Below are positions 17,731 to 26,609 of a stretch of DNA of 26,887 nt, piece after piece (position 1 is the first letter of the stretch; each line of letters starts with the position of its first letter). This stretch comes from Phoronis australis. Lineage: Eukaryota; Phoronida; Phoronidae. A program made the position numbers and the translations under genes. The notes beneath the pieces are model-generated. The model was not told the origin of the DNA, made no database searches, and was given only the letters and a program-made list of their open reading frames with translations. The stretch is from the NCBI GenBank assembly GCA_002633005.1, contig NMRA01000056.1:850137-877023 (forward strand). Direction: 5' to 3'.

Positions 17731-18225
17731 TTCTGCACGTATCGGGTTTTGAATACTGCATGGCATCCAACTGCGCTTACCCGTCAAAATACTACCAACG
17801 CCAACCACGCACCCTCATCCCCTCCACCCATTGTTCATTTTGAGGGCCCGCGGCCTACATCCGTAGTTTACAACCAGGTCTTCACATTGTTAGCACGTTC
17901 CGAACGTAGTGTACAACCAGTTCAGTTGTCCAGTGACCACGATTGCTGCTTATGAATGGAATCATGTTTCACAGCAGTTGTAACATTAATGGGAATGAGA
18001 CGAGACGTATTATGTAACAACACAGAACTGACCTCGATAAGACTTCTCGGTTTAGCAAGGTTTAAATGAACTAAATGTTGATTAGCCCTGAAATAATTTT
18101 CAAATGGAAGACCAAGCAGTGAATAGAACATTTAACTTCCCCTTGTCAATTAATGGAATCAAAAAAACCGTTTAAACGGAAACAGCTATGTTGCTTCTAA
18201 CATTTTTAACCGATTGTTCACGAGG
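17731..18225. other. Spacer upstream of U1 unit 1
   Basis: No gene. Holds the palindrome CCGTTTAAACGG (18168-18179). TCAATTAATGG at about 18146-18156 resembles the sequence just upstream of U1 unit 2, so the duplicated segment may once have been longer here. Confidence 0.35.
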
Positions 18226-18242
18226 GAACTACCGATCAAGCC

Positions 18243-18257
18243 GCCAATAGGGGGCGC
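18243..18257 (+). promoter_or_regulatory. U1 copy 1 distal element candidate (CCAAT plus GC box)
   Basis: GCCAATAGGGGGCGC at -247 to -233 relative to U1 +1, preserved in both copies. Position and content (CCAAT, GC box) fit a distal sequence element of a Pol II snRNA gene. This is inferred, not shown. Confidence 0.45.
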
Positions 18258-18430
18258 TACAATTTGACCTATATAACATACTGAACAAAAACTCTTAATT
18301 TTTAGTACGTAGGTGTAACTTATTTTAGAGGGTAAGAATTGATCTGGTATACCGTTGACACTAAGTTAACGTATAAAAACACGATTTTGTAACTATTCAA
18401 AGAAAGTTTCAAAAAAATCCACTAAGCAGT

Positions 18431-18449
18431 CCACCAGTTCAGAAGAAAC
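18431..18449 (+). promoter_or_regulatory. U1 copy 1 proximal sequence element (PSE) candidate
   Basis: CCACCAGTTCAGAAGAAAC at -59 to -41, the canonical PSE location, read by the SNAPc complex in animals. It lies in a stretch unchanged between both copies and loosely resembles the vertebrate PSE (CACC...C...A.AA). Confidence 0.55.
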
Positions 18450-18457
18450 ATTCTGAT

Positions 18458-18466
18458 TATATATAT
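18458..18466 (+). promoter_or_regulatory. U1 copy 1 TATA-like box
   Basis: TATATATAT at -32 to -24. Vertebrate U1 genes lack a TATA box, while some invertebrate Pol II snRNA genes have one. Both copies start this box at -32. Confidence 0.5.
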
Positions 18467-18489
18467 GATATTTTTGCTCCAACCAACTC

Positions 18490-18655
18490 ATACTTACCTG
18501 GCACAGAGGTTTTTCCGTGATCAGCTAGGCGGAACCTCCAGGAAGAGGCCCTTTCATTGCACCTCGATTGGGCTGACGCCTGCGATAACCCCAAATGTGG
18601 GTTACTCGGGTGCATAATTTGTGATAGTGGGGGACTGCGTTCGCGCTATCCCCTG
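18490..18655 (+). ncRNA. RNU1: U1 spliceosomal snRNA, copy 1
   Basis: U1 RNA pairs with pre-mRNA 5' splice sites at the first step of spliceosome assembly. The 5' end is the invariant ATACTTACCTGGC. Stem-loop II carries the U1A-type loop ATTGCACC. Stem-loop III ATAACCC-CAAATGT-GGGTTA keeps pairing where human has TTTCCCC/GGGAAA, so both arms have changed together. Then come the Sm site AATTTGTG and the stem-loop IV sequence GGGGGACTGCGTTCGCGC closing with CCCCTG. Length about 166 nt (human 164). The odd part is the stem-loop I loop, GATCAGCTAG instead of the usual GATCANGAAG bound by U1-70K. Open frames across this gene are shadows. Class is certain; whether this copy is expressed is unknown. 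Confidence 0.96.
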
Positions 18656-18776
18656 ATAAAAACTAAAGCAATGAACACATGTTATCACCAGATACATGGG
18701 ATTGTACTGAGTCACACTTGTATCAAATACAGACTTGGCACGCGCTTGCTGTGAACTCGCGATGCCTGTGTCCGTT

Positions 18777-18920
18777 TTGCGCTTATCCGTCTAGTGTTAA
18801 GGCGCACACGAGAGGAGAGGTTGATTTGACAAGTGGCGTGGACGTAAGACGCAGTACGATTTTACTCAAAGAAGCTGGTTTTATATCAGAGAATCATTCG
18901 CGCACCCGGGTGGGGGGGGG
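18777..18920. other. U1 downstream block identical in both units
   Basis: About 140 bp from TGCGCTTATCC to the G run, matching 26744-26887 with no difference I could find. It is GC-rich at its ends. On the minus strand it has GATATAAAACC, a TATA-like box pointing towards U1. Function unknown: candidates are a regulatory element, another small transcription unit, or a recent gene-conversion tract. Confidence 0.5.
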
Positions 18921-20527
18921 GCTCGAACGAGTCCCACATTTGGCGAAGTGGGCAATAAGGTCCGCCTCAGAGAAACAAAATCTCCGACAGTAGTAGAACA
19001 CGAGACAAAAGTCCACTAAAAAGGCAAAAACAACCAAAATTCGACAAATGCGCAATTCATAGCTCTGAGCGTACCTTGTGAAACTTAGTAAACAGGTCTG
19101 CATTCTCAAAAATTGGAGCCCTCATTTCTTAGGCTGGGTGCGCGCATGTGAGAATATCGGATTGGCTACTCAAAATTAGCAAAGTGCCCTATTTTTAAGC
19201 AACGTATTGAAAAGTCCAGGAAAAAGTAGATTTGTGGGTAATCAGAAAACTGCAGAAATTAGCTCCATAAAGGTATGATGTTTTCTGAAAGTAGAACGTC
19301 TGTAGATTTTATTTTATTACAGCACATCAATTCGTCATTAATAGGGTGACGTGACCATATCTTTTTAGTAAACTTAAGCAAAAAGAAAGGCATATTCATT
19401 GCAAAACAACGATATAAATAACAAGACCAATTATTATTTGATAAATGTTCAAGATGGAATCTCAAAAAGTTCTCTTCGTTTTCATTCAGTTTTCGAGTGA
19501 TGTCCTGTTTTAGATAGCCATCATACAAAATTGAAACATTTCCTAACATGTCAGAAAGTTTCGGATGAATCCGATAACCCATTTCTGATATGACGTTTCA
19601 GTAGCCAGATTTGGAAATTTTTATTGTGTCCTATATAACTTTAATTAGTGATCTAGATTATGTGTACGCGAGTGGGAGATTTATGGTTGACCTACATTTT
19701 GTAAACTGTTTTGTATACCATTCTCTTAAAACTTTTTTAAGAAGCTCAATTGTGCGAATCCCTTGGTTTGATCCCTAACTTCACTCCTAGGGCTTGCATG
19801 GCAAGTTATTGTCAGGAGTAAACAAAGAGATGGCGGAACTGTGTTGATCAATAATACATATATTTAACATGTTTAAACGTCATTTGGCCATTTTACTTCG
19901 TCTTTAACTATTTTCTTAACTTGCCTGTCGGGCAAGGAAACCTAGAATTTCACTCGCCCGGACGAAAAAAAAAACACTTGGCCGGAGGAAATCGCTTCTA
20001 AATCATCTTTTGGTTAAGTTCTTTGTAACAATGCTCATGTGGACGTGTATAACACGGAATAGAGGGGAACTCTGTCGAATGTGGCAAGTCACCTTTAAAT
20101 GTTTAAGTACCCTACCGCAAGCCGGGGATAGCGGAGCCTCTGCTCAGGTTAAGAGGGTCAAAAACACCGTGACATCGTGTTCTGGTGTTTGGGTTAATAT
20201 TGGCCTACGCCTACCTGAAATGCCATAATAAAATAAAGTTTTCCCGAAACTGGATCACAATAAAACGAATCTCAAGTTGACCTTAGAGCGAGCGCAGACG
20301 GCTGATACGAGCTGCCTGTCTCAAGTGAATCACCGCTGAGTTGACCAGCAACTACATGTAGCTTTAGTTCATCGTGAATTTCGTATTTTCACACTTATAT
20401 CTCAGCTATAGCTGCTTTAGGCAGCTCCTCGCTACCGGTCAGTGTATTGGTCCTAGGTCCATTCTTACTCTCCGCGTTGGTTCACGGTTACTCAACTCTT
20501 GATATGGCTTCATTCCCGGGATTGACC
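18921..20527. other. No recognisable gene
   Basis: A 107-codon minus-strand frame (19582-19259) and a 72-codon plus-strand frame (20010-20228, followed at once by AATAAAATAAA) have no motif I know. Either could be chance in AT-rich DNA. Confidence 0.3.
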
Positions 20528-20671
20528 CAGGGCGGATACAAGATTTTGAGTTGGGGGGAGGTCAGAGTATTAGCCAGGGTTTTACCCGTCTGAGGAATTA
20601 GCACCCCCGAACCGCCAAATCTGGGAGAATTTTAGGCCATGACCCCTTGGCCACCCCTAAATCCGCCACTG
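20528..20671 (-). mobile_element. hAT-like MITE, copy 2 (144 bp, inverted)
   Basis: Reverse-oriented relative of 17136-17291, sharing AATTCTCCCAGAT, GGGGGTGC, GACGGGTAAAAC and CCCCAACTCAAAATC. The right end CAGGGCGGATAC has lost one G. It stops about 20 bp before the N at 20692. Confidence 0.7.
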
Positions 20672-20691
20672 TGCCCCCCACCTAGGGCGGA

Positions 20692-20692
20692 N
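20692..20692. other. Assembly join (single N)
   Basis: An N beside the hAT-like MITE copy 2. Unlike the other two joins, I see no flanking duplicate here. Confidence 0.7.
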
Positions 20693-22660
20693 AATAATGA
20701 ATTCTATATTAACCGCGAAGTTAAGGGCTCCCGCGTTCTTCGAAGTTATTCAGATATCTAATTCAGCGGAGTTATCACAAAGTGTGTGATTATGTATGAT
20801 CTGACAGAGAACTGAGATGGGAACTTCTTTTGCGTACTTTCTGTATTTTTGGTAAATTTAAGAATCCAGCAAGTACACCGATAATTTAAAACAGAATGTT
20901 TGTACTTCCAAAAAATAAATATTAGAACTAAATATTAACAAATATTAAGCAATCACAGCCCACTGTTGGCAAACGCAATGACCCCTACCCATAACTTCAG
21001 TGGCATTGGAAGTAAATGTTCCCGTTCATGACGGCGACATCCCGTTGCTCCCAACTTGTTCGATTGTATAGCCCAACAACAAGTTGGGAAATTTAACCCC
21101 GTAAACAATATCTTACACGAGTGACTAACTCCATTCTGGCATTGATGGTTGGAGGGCCTGAGCTCTTTTGTTCGATAATTGCTCTAATCTCCGATCAGAT
21201 CTTATCAGTAGCCTGACTGGGCTGGGCTGATAAAAATGAAAGTTAAGTTATAACATATTTGAGCTTAAACAAATAGCATTTCTGAATTTCTCGTCAAATG
21301 CTGATCATGTTCCGTTTTTGAATCACCAAAATCACCCAACTACAACAGAAGTTAAGACAATCTATTCTGTCCAAACGGATTACCAACACACTGGGTTTGA
21401 CTGTGTTCATACGCGTTCGGTAATAGCGTGCAACCACCATACGTTACCTTTGAAGCCTGGGATATAATTGGCCTGCTTGTTATCATACGGTACAAAAGAC
21501 TGAGCTGGGCACTTAACAAAGGAGCCAGATGTTGTCGCACGTTCAGCACCCCTCACGTCTGGAAAAGTTACTGAACGACAGAACGCTGTAATGTGTTGCG
21601 AATTGTTGACGCTTCGCTGTTAATTCCACCTTTTTACTCCGGAGTAAACTCCTAGTGTTAACTTCAATCCAAAAGTGACGTTAACTGTTCTCATTGACGG
21701 AAACTTTGCTAACACTGAAGTTTCGGAACCAGTTAAAAAGACCTCAAATCGAATGGACCAATTGCTTCTGGAACAAATCCAGAGATTAACACAACCTTAT
21801 TTTGTTTACATTCCCTGATGTGTAGCCATGTATCTTATCACCATCATTCAAATGTTGACGTCCAAAAGGTTTGCCGACTCTTGTCTCAAATTCTCTTGCA
21901 CTACCAAATTTTCCAAATTCCTCATTTTTTAAATTGCTATTTAAAAATTTCTGTGGATAATTGTGATTGGTCACCACAAAACGATTATCAATTCCCCCAT
22001 TGCCTTGAATAACTTAAGCCGTATCGCTCAAGATGAAGATGCAAACCATGGGGCATGGTTACTGGGCAAGGCATAAGTTGCGACAACACTGAACAGCCGG
22101 TCTTGTTAACAGGTGTCCAGTGACTCTGAGCAATAAAATTTACGAGAAATAATCAACCTATAGAGAAATGTTAAATATTTGAAATAAATCAAAACTAGTG
22201 TAGGCCAATTGGTCCTTGTACTAAAAATCTCAAGTTTTTGCTTAATTTTGGGTGGCCGTTCACTTACACTGACTATAGCTATATTTTCATTGCCACCCAT
22301 TGGCAATTGTGAAAACGCATTTATGCGCCAAAGATACGAGTTATTCGAAACGACTTCTCTTAAGCGGCAGATTTTTATCAACCATTTCAGGCATTTCGAT
22401 TTTCGATGCTTTTGACATTTTTTTCTTTAGCGCTTGGGTACGAGATTTGCAAAAATGCATTTATTTATGGAACGTATCTTTGCTTTTTATTAAACACCAC
22501 TGGCGGCTGAAGCTGTCGTTGCATATTGTTTTCGTTTTGTTCTCTTCGATTCGATATGCACAGTACTTTTGTATACAACCTGCGGGTATATGTAGGCAGG
22601 GTGCTCAGTCTACTCGTGGTTTTAAAATAGGAGTTATTCAGTACAGAAAATGTTGTCTGT
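20693..22660. other. No recognisable gene
   Basis: Short frames only, plus the hairpin at 21049-21089. Confidence 0.3.
21049..21089. repeat. Perfect 12-bp inverted repeat, 17-nt loop
   Basis: TCCCAACTTGTT (21049-21060) pairs exactly with 21078-21089. Stem and loop lengths equal those of the hairpin at 9919-9959, but the sequence is different. Confidence 0.7.
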
Positions 22661-22826
22661 AGTTTGGTCAGAGCTAAAATATTGTGTACGTGTGTCCATA
22701 CTGAACCGACACGGAACGTGCGCTTCTCGCGAACAACAACTGTGTGGTGGTCCAACAAGACAGGATTGGGAACGCCGGTGCGAACTGTAGCAGTCATGCC
22801 CATGGTGGTGAAAGCAAACTGTAACC

Positions 22827-22943
22827 ATGGAGCGCCTGTTAAGTAACGGCGCTGTGGAGATAGCTCGGATTTCTGAGAGACTTGTGTGGACAATTATATT
22901 AATTTTATTAAACTTCAGTCAAGTTCAGTGTGACACTGATTGA
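22827..22943 (+). CDS. Candidate short ORF or first exon with signal-peptide-like N-terminus
   Basis: A strong start context (AACCATGG) opens 38 codons: MERLLSNGAVEIARISERL then VWTIILILLNFSQVQCDTD, a charged start followed by a hydrophobic core and a small-residue/Cys site, like a secretory signal. The frame stops at 22941. No convincing donor was found, so it is either a stand-alone small ORF or chance. A 142-codon minus-strand frame overlaps it; one of the two is a shadow. Confidence 0.2.
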   Translation: MERLLSNGAVEIARISERLVWTIILILLNFSQVQCDTD

Positions 22944-23325
22944 ATCCAAATACATGTTTCTATTAGATATTGGTACTTTTTAACAAATTAGATAATACAC
23001 TTATTAGACGAACCTGACTATCACAGTGTTATCAACTATCGGAAAATACTTGGATATTGTTCTAAAAAGAGATTCTTATTGCTGGCATTTCCGTTGTTTG
23101 AGGGTACATCGAACTTTTTTACACATCACTGACGTGACATTGACCGAAAGAGCTCCAGCTGTTTTGTCCGATCAACGCGATTGCTTTTTTCACTTGAACA
23201 CTGACGAGATTGCCATCCATGAAAGTTGGGCACTTGTTACCTTAAGGGAGTATGCCACCCCAAAAACAAGCCATTTTGTATCAATTTAGATTGAGTAGTT
23301 CTACTCGATAACGGCACGTTCGGTT
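22944..23325. other. No recognisable gene
   Basis: An 87-codon plus-strand frame at 23026-23289 has no known motif. Confidence 0.3.
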
Positions 23326-23442
23326 GCGTTACCTGACACCTGACGGCAGACGGGGGTGTTGAAATTATCCAGTGACGTAATTGGTTTCACACGCTGTCTG
23401 CTCAGCAGTTCACAACACGGGTTACTGGTGTCAGGTTATCGC
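23326..23442. repeat. Imperfect inverted repeat
   Basis: GCGTTACCTGACACC on the left matches the reverse complement of GGTGTCAGGTTATCGC on the right with a mismatch. The inner parts (GGCAGACGGGGGTGT against ACACGCTGTCTGC) also pair partly. It may be a small MITE remnant. Confidence 0.45.
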
Positions 23443-24297
23443 TTGAATTCATCGTTTAACACCAATAAATAATCGAACTTCGATGTAAAACCCTTAAAAA
23501 TACACCGAGTTCTTATGAAAGCGTGTTCTTTTATTTCGCTGTTACGGATTTATTGGTATTTGGACACACCGTAGCCTACAAAGTTCGGCAGGCCAATTTA
23601 CCAAGGTCCATAGCAGGAGTTTGGGCATTGTTCGGAGATAAATTCGAAAAATTCTTCCGTGAATTACAGACAGGAGAACCTAGAACTGTGTTGTTTAGAC
23701 TTATGATCTTTTGAGTTCTAAACACACAAAACGCTTGTTATCGGCTGACCAGGGCTCGGAACCCGATCAGGCCCGTCACGGCCGCCGGGACTGGCACGAA
23801 CATAAATCAGCTTGAGTTGGAAACTAAACCTCCAGTCAGGAAAAGACTATAATAGTGAGCCTATGAAATAATGGGAATTAGCCACGAAACTGAAAATCTA
23901 CTTACTTCTCGGGGGCCGCGAAGTCGGGTCCCCCTTCCAAAGACCGCCAGGGCAAAGGTAACAATGATTAGAATAATGTATTTGTATTTCTGAATAAAGA
24001 TTCCCCTAACATGTGACCATACATATAAAATCGAATGATTGTTTCACAACAGCATTCTGTCAGCAAACACTGAATTAGCTTGCGCTCACACGGCCTCAGT
24101 CGGTGCCCGGTCAATTACCTTTATTGCCGTCACCAAAAGCCGGTAACGCAGTGGTTTATTCTTTAGTGGCTTCTCAACATTTGCACTCACAAATACTGCA
24201 AAGGCATTACAAATTGTATCTAATGAGACAGACTTTGTTTCGGTTTTATATAAGCATTGGTTAGGATGAGAATAATTCATTTTGAAACGGAACGCAG

Positions 24298-24490
24298 AAT
24301 AATAAACGTCTACATGACAACTCGCCCGGCGCCAATCCCGACTTAGTCAAGAGCTCATCCGACGAAGACTTCATGGATCGCATCGGTAAGTTTCGCAGGC
24401 TATCAATTCGAACCGGAATACACTGATCAAGAAATACTAGAGAGGCGCCGTGAACATGCACAAGCAACGGAACGTATGGATAGTTCTTTG
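24298..24490 (+). CDS. Candidate exon with YQFEPEYT segment, split by a 13-nt GT-AG insertion
   Basis: Two adjoining open pieces: LHDNSPGANPDLVKSSSDED then FMDRI (24316-24384), and YQFEPEYTDQEILERRREHA (from 24401). Between them lies GTAAGTTTCGCAG (24386-24398), a 13-nt GT-AG piece that shifts the frame. The second piece ends at a donor-like TTTG/GTAAGC (24490/24491). From memory, an acidic/Ser-rich start followed by YxFEPE is seen in many invertebrate proteins that carry a Cys-rich P2X7-tail-like domain, but no Cys-rich exon was found here. Without splicing, the second frame runs on to a stop at 24838, with AATAAA at 24864. It could be a damaged gene or chance. Confidence 0.28.
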
Positions 24491-24869
24491 GTAAGCCGGA
24501 ATTCGTCAGAGAAACCACAGTCAACGAAATGCCGGCCACAGGAACGGAGATGTTTCACGGCCTCATGCTTGCTATTAATAGCGTACCTTTCATTCTTCAC
24601 TAACCACGAGCCACTTCCTAAGCATTTCGGGCTCTCGAAGAAGTCGGAAAAACGATATACCCGCTTTCTTCGCAGCTTCATAGTTCGGACAAGCGGGAAT
24701 GATGCACCGCGATATAGCGGCATTCACTCTGCAGACGAACCACTGACGTCGCTGCGTCGTTTCTCACCTTCCTCACAGGTTAACGCGACTCCTCTCGGCA
24801 AGGTGAGGTCGACCGTACAAGAGGCGATGTGGATATAGACCGATCAAGACGGTAAAAAAGACTAATAAA

Positions 24870-25605
24870 ATCGGGAGGCATTCTCCTTTAAAACTTGTAC
24901 AGTTGCCGCTCACTACATGTAAGTACAAGTGTTTTGACTTTACATCATGTAATTTGAACGTTTGATGTATTCAATTAAAGTTATATTGAAACGTGATCGT
25001 AAACACCTGCTCGACTTATACTTATTTACAGACTGATTACGTGTCTAGCTTATACCAAAGTGGATACAGAGTACTGTGCAGGCAAAAATATTTGTTCTGG
25101 AGGTATCAATTAAAAAAAAATAAAAAACAATTAACGGTCCCTTTTTGATAGTTCGTCAACCATGAATATCAAATCAATTGGTCACCAGTAGTTCTATCTC
25201 ACTCTGAATGTAAGTAGGATTTTTATCTTTGATGTAAGAAGCGTCATAATATTGTAAGGAAGGTGGGGACGTGGGATTGTAGTGAACGAGAAAGTAGAGG
25301 GTCCTCGTTTGCTTCGTTTGTTCAAGCCATGAATGTTGAGACTTGGATACGCCGAATAGCAAGCGTTAAAAAGGCATGTTTTTATATCTTTTGCCGCATT
25401 AAATGCATGAAAATTATATATATATATTTTACTTCGGAGAGAGTTATTTTAGAAAGTTTGCGACTAGAAAGCGAATAATTTTTGTACTGAAGTTTTTTGC
25501 ACCTTTGGGAAATTTCTTAAAGTTACTCAGATGGGCAGTAGTTCAGTGATAGGAGCATGTCCAAATTTCACTTATTTCGGAACATCGTGTCCCAGAAATG
25601 GCTGG
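24870..25605. other. AT-rich, no gene seen
   Basis: No supported frame, RNA gene or repeat before the tandem array at 25606. Confidence 0.35.
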
Positions 25606-25878
25606 TAAGCTTCACGTGAAACATTATAATAACATTATAATACACTTTATGCACTGTTGATAAGCTTCCCGTGAAACATTATGATAACATTATAATACAC
25701 TTTATGCACTGTTGATCAGCTTCACGTGAAACATTATAATAACATTATAATACACTTTATGCACTGTTGGTAAGCTTCACGTGGAACATTATAATAACAT
25801 TATAATAGACTTTATGCACTGTTGATAAGCTTCACGTGAAACATTATAATAACATTATAATACACTTTATGAACTGTT
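25606..25878. repeat. Tandem repeat, five copies of 55 bp with E-box palindromes
   Basis: Units start at 25606, 25661, 25716, 25771 and 25826 and differ by only a few bases. Most contain TTCACGTGAA, a palindromic CACGTG E-box (units 2 and 4 are mutated to TTCCCGTGAA and TTCACGTGGA), then ACATTATAATAACATTATAA and CACTTTATGCACTGTTGA. The array lies 565 bp upstream of U1 copy 2 and abuts repeat member C. No equivalent precedes U1 copy 1. Confidence 0.93.
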
Positions 25879-26165
25879 CTCCAAAATGCTGTCAAGAATT
25901 GGTTTTGAAAAGCTCCAGTTTTGCATCAGAGGCTATCGAAATTATTACTTTTATGATTTTCGTGGACAAATTTAAAAGTTGTACAAAACAAAAACGAAAT
26001 GATTTAGGGAACAGTAACAGCGTTTTTGAGATTTCATGAACATTTATATCAAACTAACGTTGGTCATGATACCGTTGTTTTGGTACTAATGCACGTTTAT
26101 TTTTGGCTAAATTTTACTAAAGGCATGGTTACGCCATTCAATTAATGGCAACGAAAAAGTCAGGG
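25872..26165 (+). repeat. Dispersed repeat family R1, member C
   Basis: Starts near ACTGTTCTCCAAAA, as member A does, and continues through AAACGAAATGAT and GTAACAGCGTTTTTGAGA. It ends right beside U1 unit copy 2. Confidence 0.6.
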
Positions 26166-26195
26166 TTTTTACCTCATGAAACTGCCGATCAAGCC

Positions 26196-26210
26196 GCCAA
26201 TAGGGGGCGC
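26196..26210 (+). promoter_or_regulatory. U1 copy 2 distal element candidate (CCAAT plus GC box)
   Basis: Same 15 bases as in copy 1, at exactly -247 to -233 from U1 +1. Confidence 0.45.
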
Positions 26211-26383
26211 TACAATTTGACCTATGTAACATACTGAACAAAAACTCTTAATTTTTTGTACTTAGGTGTTACTTTTGTTAGATGTTAAGAATTGTTCCGA
26301 TAAACTGTTGACAGTAAGTTAATGTATAAAAACACGATTTTGTAAGTATTCAAAGAAAGTTTCAAAAAAATCCACTAAGCAGT

Positions 26384-26402
26384 CCACCAGTTCAGAAGAA
26401 AC
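26384..26402 (+). promoter_or_regulatory. U1 copy 2 PSE candidate
   Basis: Identical to the copy 1 element and at the identical spacing, -59 to -41. Confidence 0.55.
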
Positions 26403-26410
26403 ATTCTGAT

Positions 26411-26417
26411 TATATAT
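26411..26417 (+). promoter_or_regulatory. U1 copy 2 TATA-like box
   Basis: TATATAT beginning at -32. The run is shorter than in copy 1 because the following bases have changed (TTAAG). Confidence 0.45.
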
Positions 26418-26442
26418 TAAGAATTTTTGCTCAAACCAACTC

Positions 26443-26609
26443 ATACTTACCTGGCACAGAGGTTTTTTCCGTGATCAGCTAGGCGGAACCTCCAGGAAGA
26501 GGCCCTTTCATTGCACTTCGATTGGGCTGACGCCTGCGATAACCCCAAATGTGGGTTACTCGGGTGCATAATTTGTGATAGTGGGGGACTGCGTTCGCGC
26601 TATCCCCTG
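26443..26609 (+). ncRNA. RNU1: U1 spliceosomal snRNA, copy 2
   Basis: Second U1 gene, same strand, exactly 7953 bp downstream of copy 1. It differs within the RNA by one extra T in stem-loop I and by the U1A loop ATTGCACTTC (copy 1 has ATTGCACCTC). It keeps the 5' splice-site recognition end, the covarying stem III, the Sm site, stem-loop IV and the same unusual GATCAGCTAG loop I. The flanks have diverged more than the RNA, which argues for two maintained paralogues and against an assembly duplicate. Confidence 0.96.

Larger units (their letters stand above)
18226..18920 (+). repeat. U1 duplication unit, copy 1
   Basis: About 700 bp including U1, some 260 bp upstream and 265 bp downstream, repeated at 26178-26887. 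The 5' flank shows scattered substitutions against copy 2. From about 18777 to 18920 the two copies appear identical base for base. Copy 2 has a 14-bp insertion just before this block. Confidence 0.9.

Noticed and set aside
18168-18179. CCGTTTAAACGG palindrome as a regulatory site
   Set aside because: A single 12-bp palindrome without a second copy or nearby gene is not enough.
18557-18754. 65-codon frame over U1 copy 1, and its partner at 26511-26795
   Set aside because: They lie on the U1 RNA itself; the match to U1 structure explains the sequence, and the frames are shadows.
22465-22893. 142-codon minus-strand ORF
   Set aside because: Its first half looks compositionally coding, but I recognise no family, splice boundaries are unclear and it overlaps the plus-strand candidate at 22827.
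25606-25878. CRISPR array
   Set aside because: The units are continuous 55-bp tandem copies with no unique spacers, in an animal genome.
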